Shown piece after piece: positions 10,820 through 21,678 of a DNA stretch of 31,809 nucleotides. The first letter of the stretch is position 1, and each line of letters starts with the position of its first letter. The notes under the pieces are model-generated. The model had not been told where the DNA came from. It saw nothing but the letters and a program-made list of their open reading frames with translations, and searched no databases. The stretch is from positions 1 through 31,809 of the forward strand of contig JAPEVF010000528.1 in NCBI GenBank assembly GCA_029747585.1, written 5' to 3'. The position numbers and the translations under genes were made by a program. Origin of the DNA: Pleurotus djamor. Lineage: Eukaryota; Basidiomycota; Agaricomycetes; Agaricales; Pleurotaceae.

Positions 10820-11040
10820 GGTATGATGGTGGTGCGTAAGGAGAGAGTGAGGAATACGAAATTGTGGACTTCGCCGAAAAATGAGCCTGGTCAGGGTTTC
10901 ATGACAGGAGAGCACGAGGTAAACAGGAGGATCGACAGCCCGCGCGTAAAGCAAAGCGCTTGAGCTTCAGATATCGCAATAATTGGCTACATACTAGTAG
11001 CACTTCATGATGAGCTGTAGAGTACACATAGAGTAGACGT

Positions 11041-12110
11041 TTAGATGTATTGCTCCATTCCACAGATGGACTTGTGGTACTAAAGTTGCAGCGTCAGTGA
11101 CACAGACTGGTCTGATGTAACTTATGGTGCTAACCTTCCAGTCGTCTCGTTGACACTCTGGGCTGCAATAGCCTGTAGTACGAGGGATATAATGGGTGAG
11201 TAAGATATCATCGAGGTCTTGGCCTACTCACGGACGTAACGACACTTTGAGCACGTCAAAGTTGGCTTCTTCTCACCACACCCGCCGCGACACACGCGCC
11301 TCAAAGCTTTCAATCGCCACATATCATAGCTTTCCCCAGTTCTCTCCCTCTCTGCCCGGCTCCCTTCCTCCATCTCTCTCTCTTCCGCAGCTTCGTCTTC
11401 CCTCATCCGTTTCATCCTCTCCGCGTGATCAACCTGCCATTCGTCAAACTCTTCGTCGAATTCTTCAGTTTTACCCGTGAACGACAAGCCCGTGAAGGTA
11501 CCGTCCCAGTAAGCATTAATCCAGATGCTTTTAGCGAAATATGTTCCCTGTCCGTCGATCCATTCTTGAGTCCCACCCCAAGGCTGTAAGTTGTCGGATG
11601 TTGCGTAGCCTGTCCAAGGGCCGAAGCGATACCCTGGAGCAGGTGGACTAATACGATAGCGAACGCCAGGCATGGCCTCTTTATCATTTTCGACAAAGCC
11701 AACCTGGATTTCGACTCGTTCGATCATTCAGTTCGGGCGGACGCAACATCAATGAATACTACCCACCTCGACATTTCTACCCTTCCTCTTCACATAGATA
11801 CTCAAGAATGACCTGTAATGGGACACGATCTTCAAGTAAAAGTGGTCGACATGATCTACATCAAGCAGCTTCTCTAGCAAGTCTAGCCGCTCTATTTTGT
11901 GGAAAAGAGTAGCCCATGCGCATTGAGGTGTGATCGGAGGCGATTGAGCATGCTGCCGCTCTGGATCAACTCCAGACTTGACGATTTTGGGGTAATCGTT
12001 TGGTGCGCTGGCTGGGAGGAGAGGGTGGTCGAGAAAGCGGACCTAAAGGGGATTACAAGGTTAGATTTCAAGTGATTTTGATAGCCATTTGGACGTACAA
12101 CTCCGAACAT
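11041..12110 (-). CDS. MYND-type zinc-finger protein, paralogue B
   Basis: 278-aa paralogue of the genes at 9703 and 15489. Exons: 12110-12099, 12042-11767, 11703-11232, 11172-11135, 11079-11041, with the same intron positions as the others. Shared core: GVRYRISPPAPGYRFGPWTG and EWIDGQGTYFAKSIWINAYW. It has an acidic/charged helical linker (ERMKRMREDEAAEEREMEEG), then the finger CRGGCGEKKPTLTCSKC, RYCSPECQRDDWK, YHKSIC. It ends GMEQYI. The same orientation and close spacing to paralogue A (about 220 nt) suggest a tandem duplication. Confidence 0.85.
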
Positions 12111-12745
12111 AGCGATGATGTCGAGGTTGAGATGGCGGTCACTGATAAGGCGGGGAGAAGTTTCCCACCGCGGCTAAACCGCGGAGACGTTGGATGCTCA
12201 GGGTTGGGGATCTAGAGTACGACAAGGGAGCCTAAAGGAATGACCAAGGAACGATGTAGAGGCGACAGCGATATGAAGGCGGAACGAGCACGACACTGGG
12301 ATGGACATAGAGTACGTGTATGTATCATGGGAGTAGATCATGAAAGGGGATGAGATACATGGCGTAAATGGTAGCGAGGGCGTAAAAAGAAGAGTGGGAT
12401 GTGGGTACGGAAAGGCCTCGGGAAGATACTCTGCAGTACAATGTCGAAGGTAGAAGAAAAAGGATACATAAGGGAGTAAGTCCGTGTTAGAAAATAGAGG
12501 CGGACGACAAGATGTAAGAACAGAAAGGGACAGGAAGGGCAGGCTGAATAGAGGAGGGTGGGGAAGAGAGTGTCCATATATGATGTGCATAATGATTGCC
12601 GTCATGGGGAGAAATCAAGTCCACTTCAAGTTCTGATCGCTACGCAGCCTGGGGACGAGAATGCATCAGGAGCCGAAAACACATATACAGAGAGATGAAG
12701 ACACACATTGATAATCGCCACGGATAACCACGTCCACGGCGACGA
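12111..12745. other. Intergenic region, no supported gene
   Basis: It holds the 5' flank of MYND paralogue B and the presumed 3' untranslated region of the minus-strand gene ending at 12746. A 135-codon minus-strand frame (12605-12198) is Ser/Pro/Phe/Leu-rich pyrimidine-tract translation without family features. Confidence 0.4.
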
Positions 12746-14590
12746 CTACGCCAAGTTCTCCCTTCGAGCCTTCTCTTCTCCTTGCTCCCAAACGACCTTC
12801 CACTTCTTCACCAGCGCCTTCGCCCTCCTGCGAAACTGGAATTCTCCATCTCTTAGCACATCCTCGCGCTCAAGAGCGGAGATTCTCTTCATGGTTCGGA
12901 GTATCTTGGACGAGTTGAGGGATTGATATGTCATGCCCCCAGGAGTGATATCGCTGTAGGCTTCGATGGTGTCAAAGAGCTCGTTGAGAGCTGGCATAGC
13001 CTAGGAAGGCACGAGGAATGAGTTAGTGAAGATACAGCCTGAGAAGATGAATGAATATGTACTCGGCGTCTCGTCCAACTCGTCCCTCCACATCCTAACC
13101 TGGATATCTGCGGCTTGCTGGACCTCCAAATCTCAAAAACGTCGCCCCCCAGCCCGACTCTCACTTGTCCCGCCACTTCCAGCTCTCTCATCCACCTCAG
13201 TCCCGTCGCCTCCATTAACGTTCCTTCTCCCTGACAGTCCGCGACTGAAGACGTACTTGTTGAGCTAGCTCTCCGTTCTCCTTGCGCGTATCGTCAAAAT
13301 GAGACCGAAGCTCAGAAAGAGCGTCGACAATTTCGGAGCGCTGAGTAGCGATGACGTCCCTTTGCGAGGTAATCGCACGGACCCAGCGGGTAAGTTCGTC
13401 ACGCTCTTTGACGGTGAAGTCTTGTTGCGTGTAAGCATCTTGAGCACGCTGGGAGACCTGACGGTTATCCAGTTCTCCATCGAGATCCGTCAATAGCTTG
13501 TTGTGCTCCTTGACCAGGTTCTCCGCCTCCGAAGAAACCACCTGAAGCCGTTCAATCATCACTTCTTTCTCCCTCTCCAGGGCGTCGTTTCATTGATGGA
13601 GCAGATGGAGGTCTTCAGAAAGCTGCGTGTTCTCCTTGACTTCGACGTCCCATTCTGCCCGTAAGTCCTCCAGCTGCGATGAAAGCTCGTCTTTCTCGGC
13701 AACGAGCTCGTTCCTACGACGCGCAGCTTGGTGGAGAATCATACGGAGGTCATCGTTCTGCCGTGTTGCAACATCGTTCTGACGAACAGCATCTTCAAGC
13801 TTCCTCAGAGCTCTTGCTCCTTGAGTGTTCCAGGCTCCGCAGGCATCGGTTGAGGGGTTGATTCGACATTGGCACCCATAGACTCGAGCGTCAAGCCATG
13901 ACTGACATTGCGCTTGAGGGGTTGGTAGAGAGCATCGGAGTCGGGTGGAATTGTCACAGCAGCGAACTGGGATGATTGGTTGACCAGTACAATTTGAGCA
14001 AGTGGAAGCTGGTGAGTGGTGCCATCTATCATGATCCCAAGCACAATGTCTGACTGCCGCGCAGGGAGAGTATGAGCGGGGGGGCGTAGGCGCGTCTTCA
14101 GAGGGGACACGAGCAGGCGACGGCGACGGACTGGCTTCATCGGCTTCCTTCATTTCCACAGCATTTCCCCCCTCTACTCCTTTATTTTCTTCGTACGTTT
14201 CCTCCCTTAACTCATGAACAATCACCAATCCCCGTTCTTCATCATCAAAGACTTGCGTATATGGAGAGACCATCCACCCCANTCAAAAAGGGCCGACTCC
14301 GCGTGTCCGGAGGCGGTTCAACGTGTAGTACCTGCATATTCAGACAGTGTAAGTCTTAATTCGCTAGAAAACATCGAAGTGGAATGTGTACCATGGTTTT
14401 CTGCGTCGATATGGGTCAGCACCGATGCCTCGATGCTAGAGTCCTTAGACGCGTCATCACGGTGGGCAAAGCGTTCCGCGGCGTCTGAGTAAGCTGCTGT
14501 GGTTGGACGTGATGTATCCTGAGCGATATTCGACGCGTCTGGACAGTGAAAAAGCGAAGGGATGGTGTTCCAGCCGTCCAGGATGGACAT
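12746..14590 (-). pseudogene. Coiled-coil protein with TFIIS-N-like C-terminal region, reading frame disrupted
   Basis: Order on the minus strand: exon 1 from 14590 (SILDGWNTIPSLFHCPDASN), an intron near 14390-14340, GWMVSPYTQVFDDEERGLVI, a Pro/Ser-rich part, DIVLGIMIDGTTHQLPLAQI, then heptad-like coiled coil (LRKLEDAVRQNDVATRQND to EHNKLLTDLDGELDNRQV). The end (12997-12746) reads ALNELFDTIEAYSDITPGGM and SKILRTMKRISALEREDVLR, then FRRRAKALVKKW, which resembles a TFIIS N-terminal (LEDGF-like) helical domain. Frame breaks: an N at 14282, a G7 run at 14078-14084 (one base too many), a shift near 13810, and TGA at 13592-13590. The joint to the C-terminal exon is also unresolved, with another in-frame TGA near 13135. 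Some may be base-calling errors. Domain assignment is from remembered pattern only. Confidence 0.5.
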
Positions 14591-14769
14591 GATGACGGCT
14601 GAGCGAGGGTATGACTTATCCCAAAATGAAAAGATGGGAGATTCCCACAGTCAGTAGCGAATGTCTTCTCACGGTCAACCTGCTATGTCATTACTGAAGT
14701 AGTATTTCTTGAATTCTCAGATCTCAGCTCCGAACGGCTACGCTTTTCGCAACATTAGGCATCACTGAT

Positions 14770-15364
14770 TCAGGTTCTCATGAACGTCTCAAGACCCAGA
14801 ATATCAAGCACCAAGAGCGAATACCACAGAGGAGCAGGGAAAAAGTTTACTGGTTTTATCACCATCCTTCTAATAGGCTCTCCATCCCAATTAGCATTCG
14901 CGGGTCCGAAAACCGGAAAGTTCAATGTTTGGAGGTAAGCTATCAAGGAGGGCGGATCGAATGGCAGATATAAGTAGAGGAATAGAGGTAGATAAGATGG
15001 AGAACATGGTGACTGAGGGGAGAAAGCACTTGAAAACAAGAGTGCGTCACTGATGCTCGAGATACCAACACCGTCCCTTGCGGCTCTGGTCGCTGGACAC
15101 GTCTGAAAACTTTGGTCTCTAGTAAGGAGGGTCTTGTCAAGGCTAGAGAGGCGGAATTGAGCTTTGAGCACCATCCCAACGTTGAAAATTTGAACCTCGC
15201 GACGTCCATGACCACGACCTTGATTGGAAACACGGCTCTCGAAATCCAAGGTCCCTCCAAAGAGGAGTATTCATGAGCTGTATACTTAGATAATTTAGGC
15301 CCTGTCTTTCTATTGGTCCCTCCAACTCGCGTTCGGAGATCCAGTGGTTGCAAACAAGTTGCAA
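14770..15364 (-). pseudogene. Possible relic of an F-box/LRR-type gene
   Basis: Minus-strand text QLVCNHW and LMNTPLWRDL recalls the post-F-box signature (VC-x-W-R-x-VA-x-NTP-x-LW) seen elsewhere in this window, followed in another frame by DFESRVSNQGRGHGRREVQI and an open stretch ending at 14770. No continuous gene can be built. Similarity is weak, so this is a tentative call. Confidence 0.25.
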
Positions 15365-15488
15365 ACCGGGAAGTTCTCGAATCCCCCTAGGTAGCTCCTA
15401 TTGAAAGAAAGCTTAAATATGATTCTTCTTCCTTTGTCGTCATCCAATCTCTTCCTTCCTTGCCATCGTTATCTCAGTCTCGATCGTC

Positions 15489-16591
15489 ATGTTCGGAGTC
15501 GTACGTCCAGCTCTGGAGTCTGCACTGACCCCAGCTGAATCATGGTTTGTTGCATTAGGTCCGCTTTCTCGACCATCCTCTTCTCCCTGCGACGGCGCCG
15601 GATGGGTACCCCAAAATCATCAAATCCGGCATCGATGAGGAGAGCCAGCATAAAAAGTCGCCACTTATCACCCCTCAAAGTGGCCTGTCGACGCTTCTGT
15701 ATAAGATGGACCGTTTGGACATCCTGGTGAAGCTGCTCGACGTCAAAAACTCTCAGGATTTCTATATGAAGATTGTACCGCCAGATTCTATCTTTCAAGA
15801 GATTTATGTGCGGAGGAAGAATGCGAACGTTGAAGTGAGTAGTCTCCACGGCTATGAATGCTAGTGACGCGTTGATTTCATGGCTCTCATCCGAATGGGT
15901 AGGTTGGCTTCAAGGATCGCAAGGGCGCTGAAGCGATGCACGGTGTACGATATCGCATTGAGCAAGCCGTTGACGGGTATCGCTTTGGACCCTGGGTAGG
16001 GCTTGCTACCTCCGACGCCGGTAGCGCATGGGGTGGAACAAAGGTTTGGATCGACGCTCAGGGCTCGGGTATAACCAAAGCAATTTGGCTTCATCGTTAC
16101 TGGGACGGAACTCTCGCGGACGTAAGCTTCACCGGTAAATCAGTCGAATTCGACAAGAAGTTCAAGCAGTGGAAAGAAGAGTACGCGAAGACGGTCAAGG
16201 CGAGGAAGGAGAAGGAATCACAGGAAAACGAAACGCTGAAGGCGAAGATAAATAAGGAGAAGGGAGGAAAGTTGGGGGACTTGGATCTAGAGGTTGAAGC
16301 AGGTATGATCAGGTACAATGAGTCGAGGAAGATGTGTCGAGCTGGCTGTGGCATTGAGGACGCTCCGTTGACTTGTACGAAGTGTCGGGCTGTTCGTGAG
16401 TACGTCCTCTCTTGTTGTGATCGTCGGGATTAACTATAATTCTAGGCTACTGCGGTAAAGACTGTCAACTCGACGATTGGAAGGCGAGTGGGACTTATAC
16501 GACTTATTATTGTATTTTCCACCGCTAATTTGTTACCCCTTAGTTTCACAAGTCCGTCTGCGGACAGGAAACAGCGCTGACCCCAACGTAA
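15489..16591 (+). CDS. MYND-type zinc-finger protein, paralogue C
   Basis: 288-aa protein, the plus-strand member of the trio. Exons: 15489-15500 (MFGV), 15559-15834, 15903-16395, 16446-16483, 16544-16591. The core reads GVRYRIEQAVDGYRFGPWVG and VWIDAQGSGITKAIWLHRYW; the linker is Lys/Glu-rich. The finger is CRAGCGIEDAPLTCTKC, RYCGKDCQLDDWK, FHKSVC, with all eight zinc ligands and the same x3 first spacing. The fourth intron (16484-16543) begins GCGAGT where both paralogues have GT, so it is probably a GC-AG intron. An alternative donor that keeps the conserved WKFHKSVC joint is not available. Function unknown. Confidence 0.85.
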
Positions 16592-16939
16592 GCGGGTGAA
16601 CTTCCCCCAAACCTACCTATCATTGTACAGTGATCATACCAGCGTGGTTGGAGCTGAAAGTTAATGAAGTCAATTACAACGTCGAGCCACATGCATTTGT
16701 CTGCGATCGCTGCATGTAAACTGAAGAACNAAAAATTATATGAGCTCGAAATCCACCCCATATCGTCCCCTCATTCGAGTGTACTCTATTCCCTCTCGAA
16801 GACATTCCGGGATGGTCTTGTTATCATTATAACGCCAACACCGTAAGTACCACTCAGGGACGTCGCCCTAGAAGTCCGTGACATACGTAACTTCGAGAGG
16901 TCTCCCCATCACTGTGCGCTGTGCCATAATAGCGTCGAA
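16592..16939. other. 3' flank of MYND paralogue C, no gene seen
   Basis: It holds the 3' flank of paralogue C, with an N at 16730. No convincing coding region or repeat. Confidence 0.4.
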
Positions 16940-17308
16940 TTAATCATCTAGTTTGTCGCTTTGGAGGTAGCAATCCCCGTTGAGAAAGATTCTACGCAGA
17001 TAGGGAAAATGAGTAGGTTAATCGTAAGGCTCTTCTTGACCCAGAGCATCAATTATCGTATCCACATTGACCGGGTCTACGTGGACGGATTCGATGACAT
17101 CGAAGAGTAATACCACGCTACGCCAACGGGCTTGGTTTGGAAGGCCACCTTCAATGTGGAGAGAATTGACTTTCGTGAAAGGCAGCGAACCGCAAAGGGA
17201 GAGAAAGGCGTTGACATTAGGGGGTGTTGGTATTGGAAGGGCCAGGAATACGGAAGTATGATTGTAGAGTAGAGAAGTTACGCCGAGTCCGAAGTCCGCG
17301 AGAGTCAT
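16940..17308 (-). pseudogene. Degenerate C-terminal fragment of an F-box/LRR-like gene
   Basis: It encodes FLSLCGSLPFTKVNSLHIEG and FDVIESVHVDPVNVDTIIDA, which align with FESLPITKVTSLHLSDYM and FEKIQALHVSYPFMNLIDDM of the neighbouring gene at 17405-18774. An in-frame TAA at 17020-17018 is followed in the same frame by HFPYLRRIFLNGDCYLQSDK, matching the end of the neighbour (RFANLVDIFF). It is therefore a 5'-truncated tandem copy with a nonsense codon. Confidence 0.6.
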
Positions 17309-17404
17309 TCTATTTCATTGAGGATATAAGCAATGTGTAGAGTATAGGGAGAAGAGGCGAGCCTTTTTACATTTAGATGCTATTGGATACAAGTGGAATG
17401 TCAA

Positions 17405-18774
17405 CTATTGGTGCACCCGCACGATTTTGCCTATTTCTTTCCGTTGGCGTATCATGGCTTTGAATTTGCTGCTCAAATGAGAAGAGCTGTAGCTATCCCG
17501 AAGGAAAAAGATGTCAACGAGATTTGCGAAGCGAAAGGGTGTCTTCGAGGGATCTTCGTTATACAGCATATCGTCGATCAGATTCATGAAGGGGTAGGAG
17601 ACGTGGAGCGCTTGGATTTTTTCGAATAGTGGAAGCGATATCAATCGCGACCATGGTACTTCTGGCTTCATATAATCGCTGAGATGTAGGGATGTAACTT
17701 TGGTGATAGGCAGCGATTCGAATAGGCGAACGCAAGCGTCGGCATGGCTCTGAGTGACCATGGGAAGGGTGAGGTCAGTGTATTGCTTGATAGGTGTCGA
17801 GATGCTAATGTAGAATTCAGTGGTGGGACAATAGCGAATCCCTAAGGTCAGGCTGTCGATGTATTCTATCCCTTTGAGACGACGGGAGAGAAGGCTTCGC
17901 AGCGATGCAGCCCTCCACGGCTCTGTGGAGGGACCTTGTTGAGGGGGAAAGTTGCATAGATAGAGATAAATGTATGTTGTTGGCGCGAGAGTGATGAAGT
18001 CGAACATGTTTAGGGGTTTGAAAGTCGACATGTAGATCTGTAAGCTCGCCAACGATGGTAACGAAATCTGTTTAGTGGAGCAGGGGATGTCTTCATCACT
18101 CCGAAGCCCGCAAACGAAGATGCGCTGGAGCATGGGCGCGTTTGCGAGAACTTCGAGGAACCAAGTAACGGTTAAGAGGCGAGTTTGTAGGGTGAGTTCG
18201 GTTAGCTGCGGAAGAAGCGAGAATCGTGTTGGGATGAAGATGCTGGTAAATGCGAGGTATCGGAGAGATGGTAGATCCCTCCAAATCACGTCTCCAGGAA
18301 GACGGGAGTCTCGGTCGTTTTCTTCATGACGGGCTTTTACGACAAGGCACTCGAGCAATGGTGCGCTAGGTTGTGCGAAGGAAGAAAAGACCGAGGCAAT
18401 TTCCGCAGGGCTGTAATCAAACATTCTCAATCGCTGGATGCGGTTACTGTTTGACATCTGAGCTGTGAGGCCTACGCGCTCTGTGGTCTGAGGCAACTTT
18501 CCGTCCAAGAAGAGATCGAGGGGAGCATCCTTTGACCTCAAGAATGATTCCTGTGCATAGGGGAGACTACTAAGGCCAATTTTTGACCAGAGTCTGGGTG
18601 TATCAAGAGCGACTTGTCGCCAACGACGACAGACACCAGTGTTGCACCAGTGACGTTCATCCAGTGAGTCCGGCCCATCACAGTACCATCAGGAGGCTCT
18701 CGACTGAGAAATATGCTACTCAGGAGCTCGTCCGGTATTGTGTTTATGGGATTATCTTGGAGTTCAGTAAGGGA
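17405..18774 (-). pseudogene. F-box-like LRR protein with a frameshift inside the F-box region
   Basis: The coding exon starts after a probable acceptor at 18776-18775. The F-box reads INTIPDELLSSIFLSREPPD, then the frame shifts (between about 18690 and 18675) into DSLDERHWCNTGVCRRWRQV and ALDTPRLWSKIGL, the family signature. From there it stays open to 17405 (about 390 codons) with leucine-rich stretches such as LLPQLTELTLQTRLLTVTWF and LPSLASLQIYMSTFKPLNMF. The shift needs one lost base or two extra; no intron fits, as no AG acceptor lies between. It is either a recent pseudogene or a sequence error. The upstream start exon is not resolved. Confidence 0.6.
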
Positions 18775-21678
18775 CTATCGACTATGTGGTAAGGAGTCTG
18801 GTGAAAGTAGGTGCGTCAGGCTCATGTCCGTTTTTGGTCCAACTCATGTACAAAGCGAGTGGCGGTGCTCTCGGTTTGTACACCGGCCTTTTCACCAACC
18901 TTTCGTCAAAGACCATCCCTCTTTTCTCAACTTGCACCCACTCTGGATCAGACCAACGACACGCGAACACACACACAGAGAGAACATACATACTCTGCAA
19001 TGAACACTGGACCTTGAGCTTGATATCCCAGCAAAAACAACCTTGAAACTTAGAAAATTTCTCTCAAATTTTATTATGCTCGACGCTTGCCTCTTGCGGA
19101 GGTGAGTCTTCGACGAATTACTCGATGAAAAGTCAACTGATTTTCTTTTGGTACCAGACCAATCATATCTCTGATGAGACTATACTAAAGGTCTCTGCTC
19201 GCCGCTTGGTCTTCATCCCAGAAGCATGCTGCGCTTCTCCAACACGTACCCAGCGTTTCCGTCTGGTCGTCGGCTATCCCTCTTCCCAGCGCACCCGGAA
19301 ATGGTTCCAATTACTTGCGTGCACACCTACCTTCGAGAATCAAGTCGTCGCGCTCATGATATGCAGGCTGGGGACAGAATCAACCCATCCGCTTGGACCG
19401 TGAACGATGGGAAGGCTGGGTCGTTGACGTACAGACGAAGGAGAAGGCGGAAATCGTTGGACTCTGGTTGCCGGGTTGGTGGGGTTTCCAAAAGTTGGGA
19501 AGGAGGTCGAGGAGTAGGAGAAGGTGCGGGAGGAGAGCAGGAAGGTCGAAGAAGATTTCACGCAGCTGCAGTCCTCGCGTATGCCTGAAGACCACCTTCA
19601 GAGCACCCTCACTATGCTCTCGAGGTCCACCACACGTCTACGGACCGTCTCAAGCGCTATTGCTTCCAACCTTGACCAATGTTCCTCAAATCGTGCTCGA
19701 TGGCCTTTCCTCGAAAAAGACCATCTGCTCCGTATGACTCATGGGAAACACCAGAGCTGGGTCATTAGGGTACGACTGCGAAGGACACTGCTATGAAGCT
19801 CGAGCGAAGTCTGACTTCGTCAAACGCCGGCGATGTCGCTTTGTCCGCTGGGAAGATCCTGCTGCGCATGTGGAATTCGGTGGTGTCGAAGGGTCGAAGG
19901 GCCGAAAAGGAGGAGGAGGAGAGGAAGCGGACTACGGAGGAGGAAGAGAGTCTTGGGTGGAAGGTATGAAGAAGACCTAGGCGAACGACCTCACCAATGG
20001 CAACATCAACCCCCACTTCGTGATGCCTACATAGATCAACAGCGGCTTACGGATTGGAAATGTCGCCCGGATGCGTAGCACCCTCTTCACAAGGCGATCG
20101 AAGTCTATCGCGTTTACCTCCCAAGTCAGATCCTTCCCGTCACCACGCACCTCCCCATCTATCTGCTGAGGATACTCAAAATTGCCGCCATGCCATCCAC
20201 CTCGTAACGTGGTTCTACGAGGAGATACCTTGCTCGTGCCTCCCGCGAGAGTGTCCTCCGTCGACGGCGCTGAGGATGGAACACCGTCTACCCTCCCTGC
20301 TAGGCTGCTCTGCTGTGACGAGATCTCGACGGAGCATATGACTTCCATGCATCCCTTCGTGGTGGAAGATAGCCGAAGGTCTTGTTGGGAGTACGTACTC
20401 TCCTGGGTGCCTAGGTGGCTGGTGTGGATGTCGCTTAGGGAGGACTGGGTAGCTGCTAGAGGCTGGTTCGGGTCACATGAACGAGGTGAATTATAAGAGC
20501 AAGAGCTTCCTCCGGTGTTCGGGGTTGAGACTGTCCCTTCGCCGTCGCTTTCAAGGAAGGCACAGTTTGAGCCACGAAGAGCTATCAGCAGATGGGACAT
20601 GGTTTGAGGCAAGAGGATAGACGGGGGAGAATACAGAAATCGCGGCTCTATCTTTCCCCCAGTGTCGGCTGTATCATGGAGCCGTTCGCAACCTAGCATT
20701 GCAACCTTGATCTCCGTGCCACAGGTGGCTGGATTCGTTTCTCGGTACCCGGACAACAGACCCCCATCGCGTAGAGTCTATGGTGCGCTAGCGGTATGCT
20801 TTGCAAATGGGGATACGATCACAGCTCCACACTAGAAGGAACCCACGAGCATCTCTGGTGATGTTGATTCTGGAGGACGAATGGCAACATTGCCTTGTTG
20901 TTTCTATTGGCGTGGAAGAACACAAGGTGAATACTATGGAGGTCAGGATTAAAGGAGGACGGAGGACGGGAAGCGGGATGTTGTCCACGCCTTGATTCCC
21001 GGTACTTTCAACGAGATGGATACCACCCAGACTAGAGGCTTGATTGTGCGCTATGCTCATGTCCACTCGAGCACGTACTTAGTAGCACTACAAGTACCGC
21101 TCCCTCTGTCCCTACGCAGGTTTTCACTTATCTACTGCAGATAATCAATGGCGTAACGCTCATCGCGACTTCGATAAATCTTTTCGTTCGGTACCTGATA
21201 AGGTGACATGGTCTTGCGATCAATCATCACAGACGGGGCCCCTTCTCCTTGTTTACGCCAAACTACTACAATTCGCAAAGCGTGGCCAGTGAAGAACGCC
21301 ATATCGCCACTGACAAGGGCGACTCTGGGTTGGAATGCTGAATACGGTGAACATGGAGAGCCAGTGGAGGTGATGGCTGTCATTTGCCCATATGCATACC
21401 TTTGACCCATCGAGCCCACCAAGAGCTATAGCCTCTTTAGCCTCTGCTCAGTGTTAAGTCCAAGGGGTCTCTTTTTCATTGCCCACGTGTACTTTTTGAG
21501 TCATGCGGCATGCGGCGATCGCGTGTTCTTGGTTGGCTTTTCTCCTTTCGCCACTCACCCTCTTACGCCAATAATACTTGTTGCCCCTTCGTATTTAGAA
21601 TCCAGTAGACGCGCCCGAAAACCAAGCGTATTCACAAGTCTACGTCCTCCAAGACTCTCCCCTGTTCCGCTCAACACA
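18775..21678. other. Long stretch without a defensible gene
   Basis: About 2.9 kb. On the plus strand, 19390-19800 holds coding-like helical text (KVREESRKVEEDFTQLQSSR, then LQSTLTMLSRSTTRLRTVSS) in several frames with a TAG at about 19515, possibly an old gene relic. On the minus strand a 259-codon frame (20756-19977) is Ser/Thr/Gly-rich with no recognised family. Other frames are short. I see no transposon ends, tRNA or clear repeats here. Confidence 0.35.
19977..20756 (-). CDS. Uncertain hypothetical ORF
   Basis: An open frame of 259 codons, with a plausible internal start at MSHLLIALRGSNCAFLES. It is rich in Ser/Thr/Gly with no motif I know, and no supporting introns or neighbours. It could be a chance frame in GC-rich DNA. 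Confidence 0.2.
   Translation of the reverse strand: MSGYRETNPATCGTEIKVAMLGCERLHDTADTGGKIEPRFLYSPPSILLPQTMSHLLIALRGSNCAFLESDGEGTVSTPNTGGSSCSYNSPRSCDPNQPLAATQSSLSDIHTSHLGTQESTYSQQDLRLSSTTKGCMEVICSVEISSQQSSLAGRVDGVPSSAPSTEDTLAGGTSKVSPRRTTLRGGWHGGNFEYPQQIDGEVRGDGKDLTWEVNAIDFDRLVKRVLRIRATFPIRKPLLIYVGITKWGLMLPLVRSFA

Noticed and set aside
12198..12605. 135-codon minus-strand ORF
   Set aside because: Pyrimidine-tract translation without conserved features, placed where a 3' untranslated region is expected.
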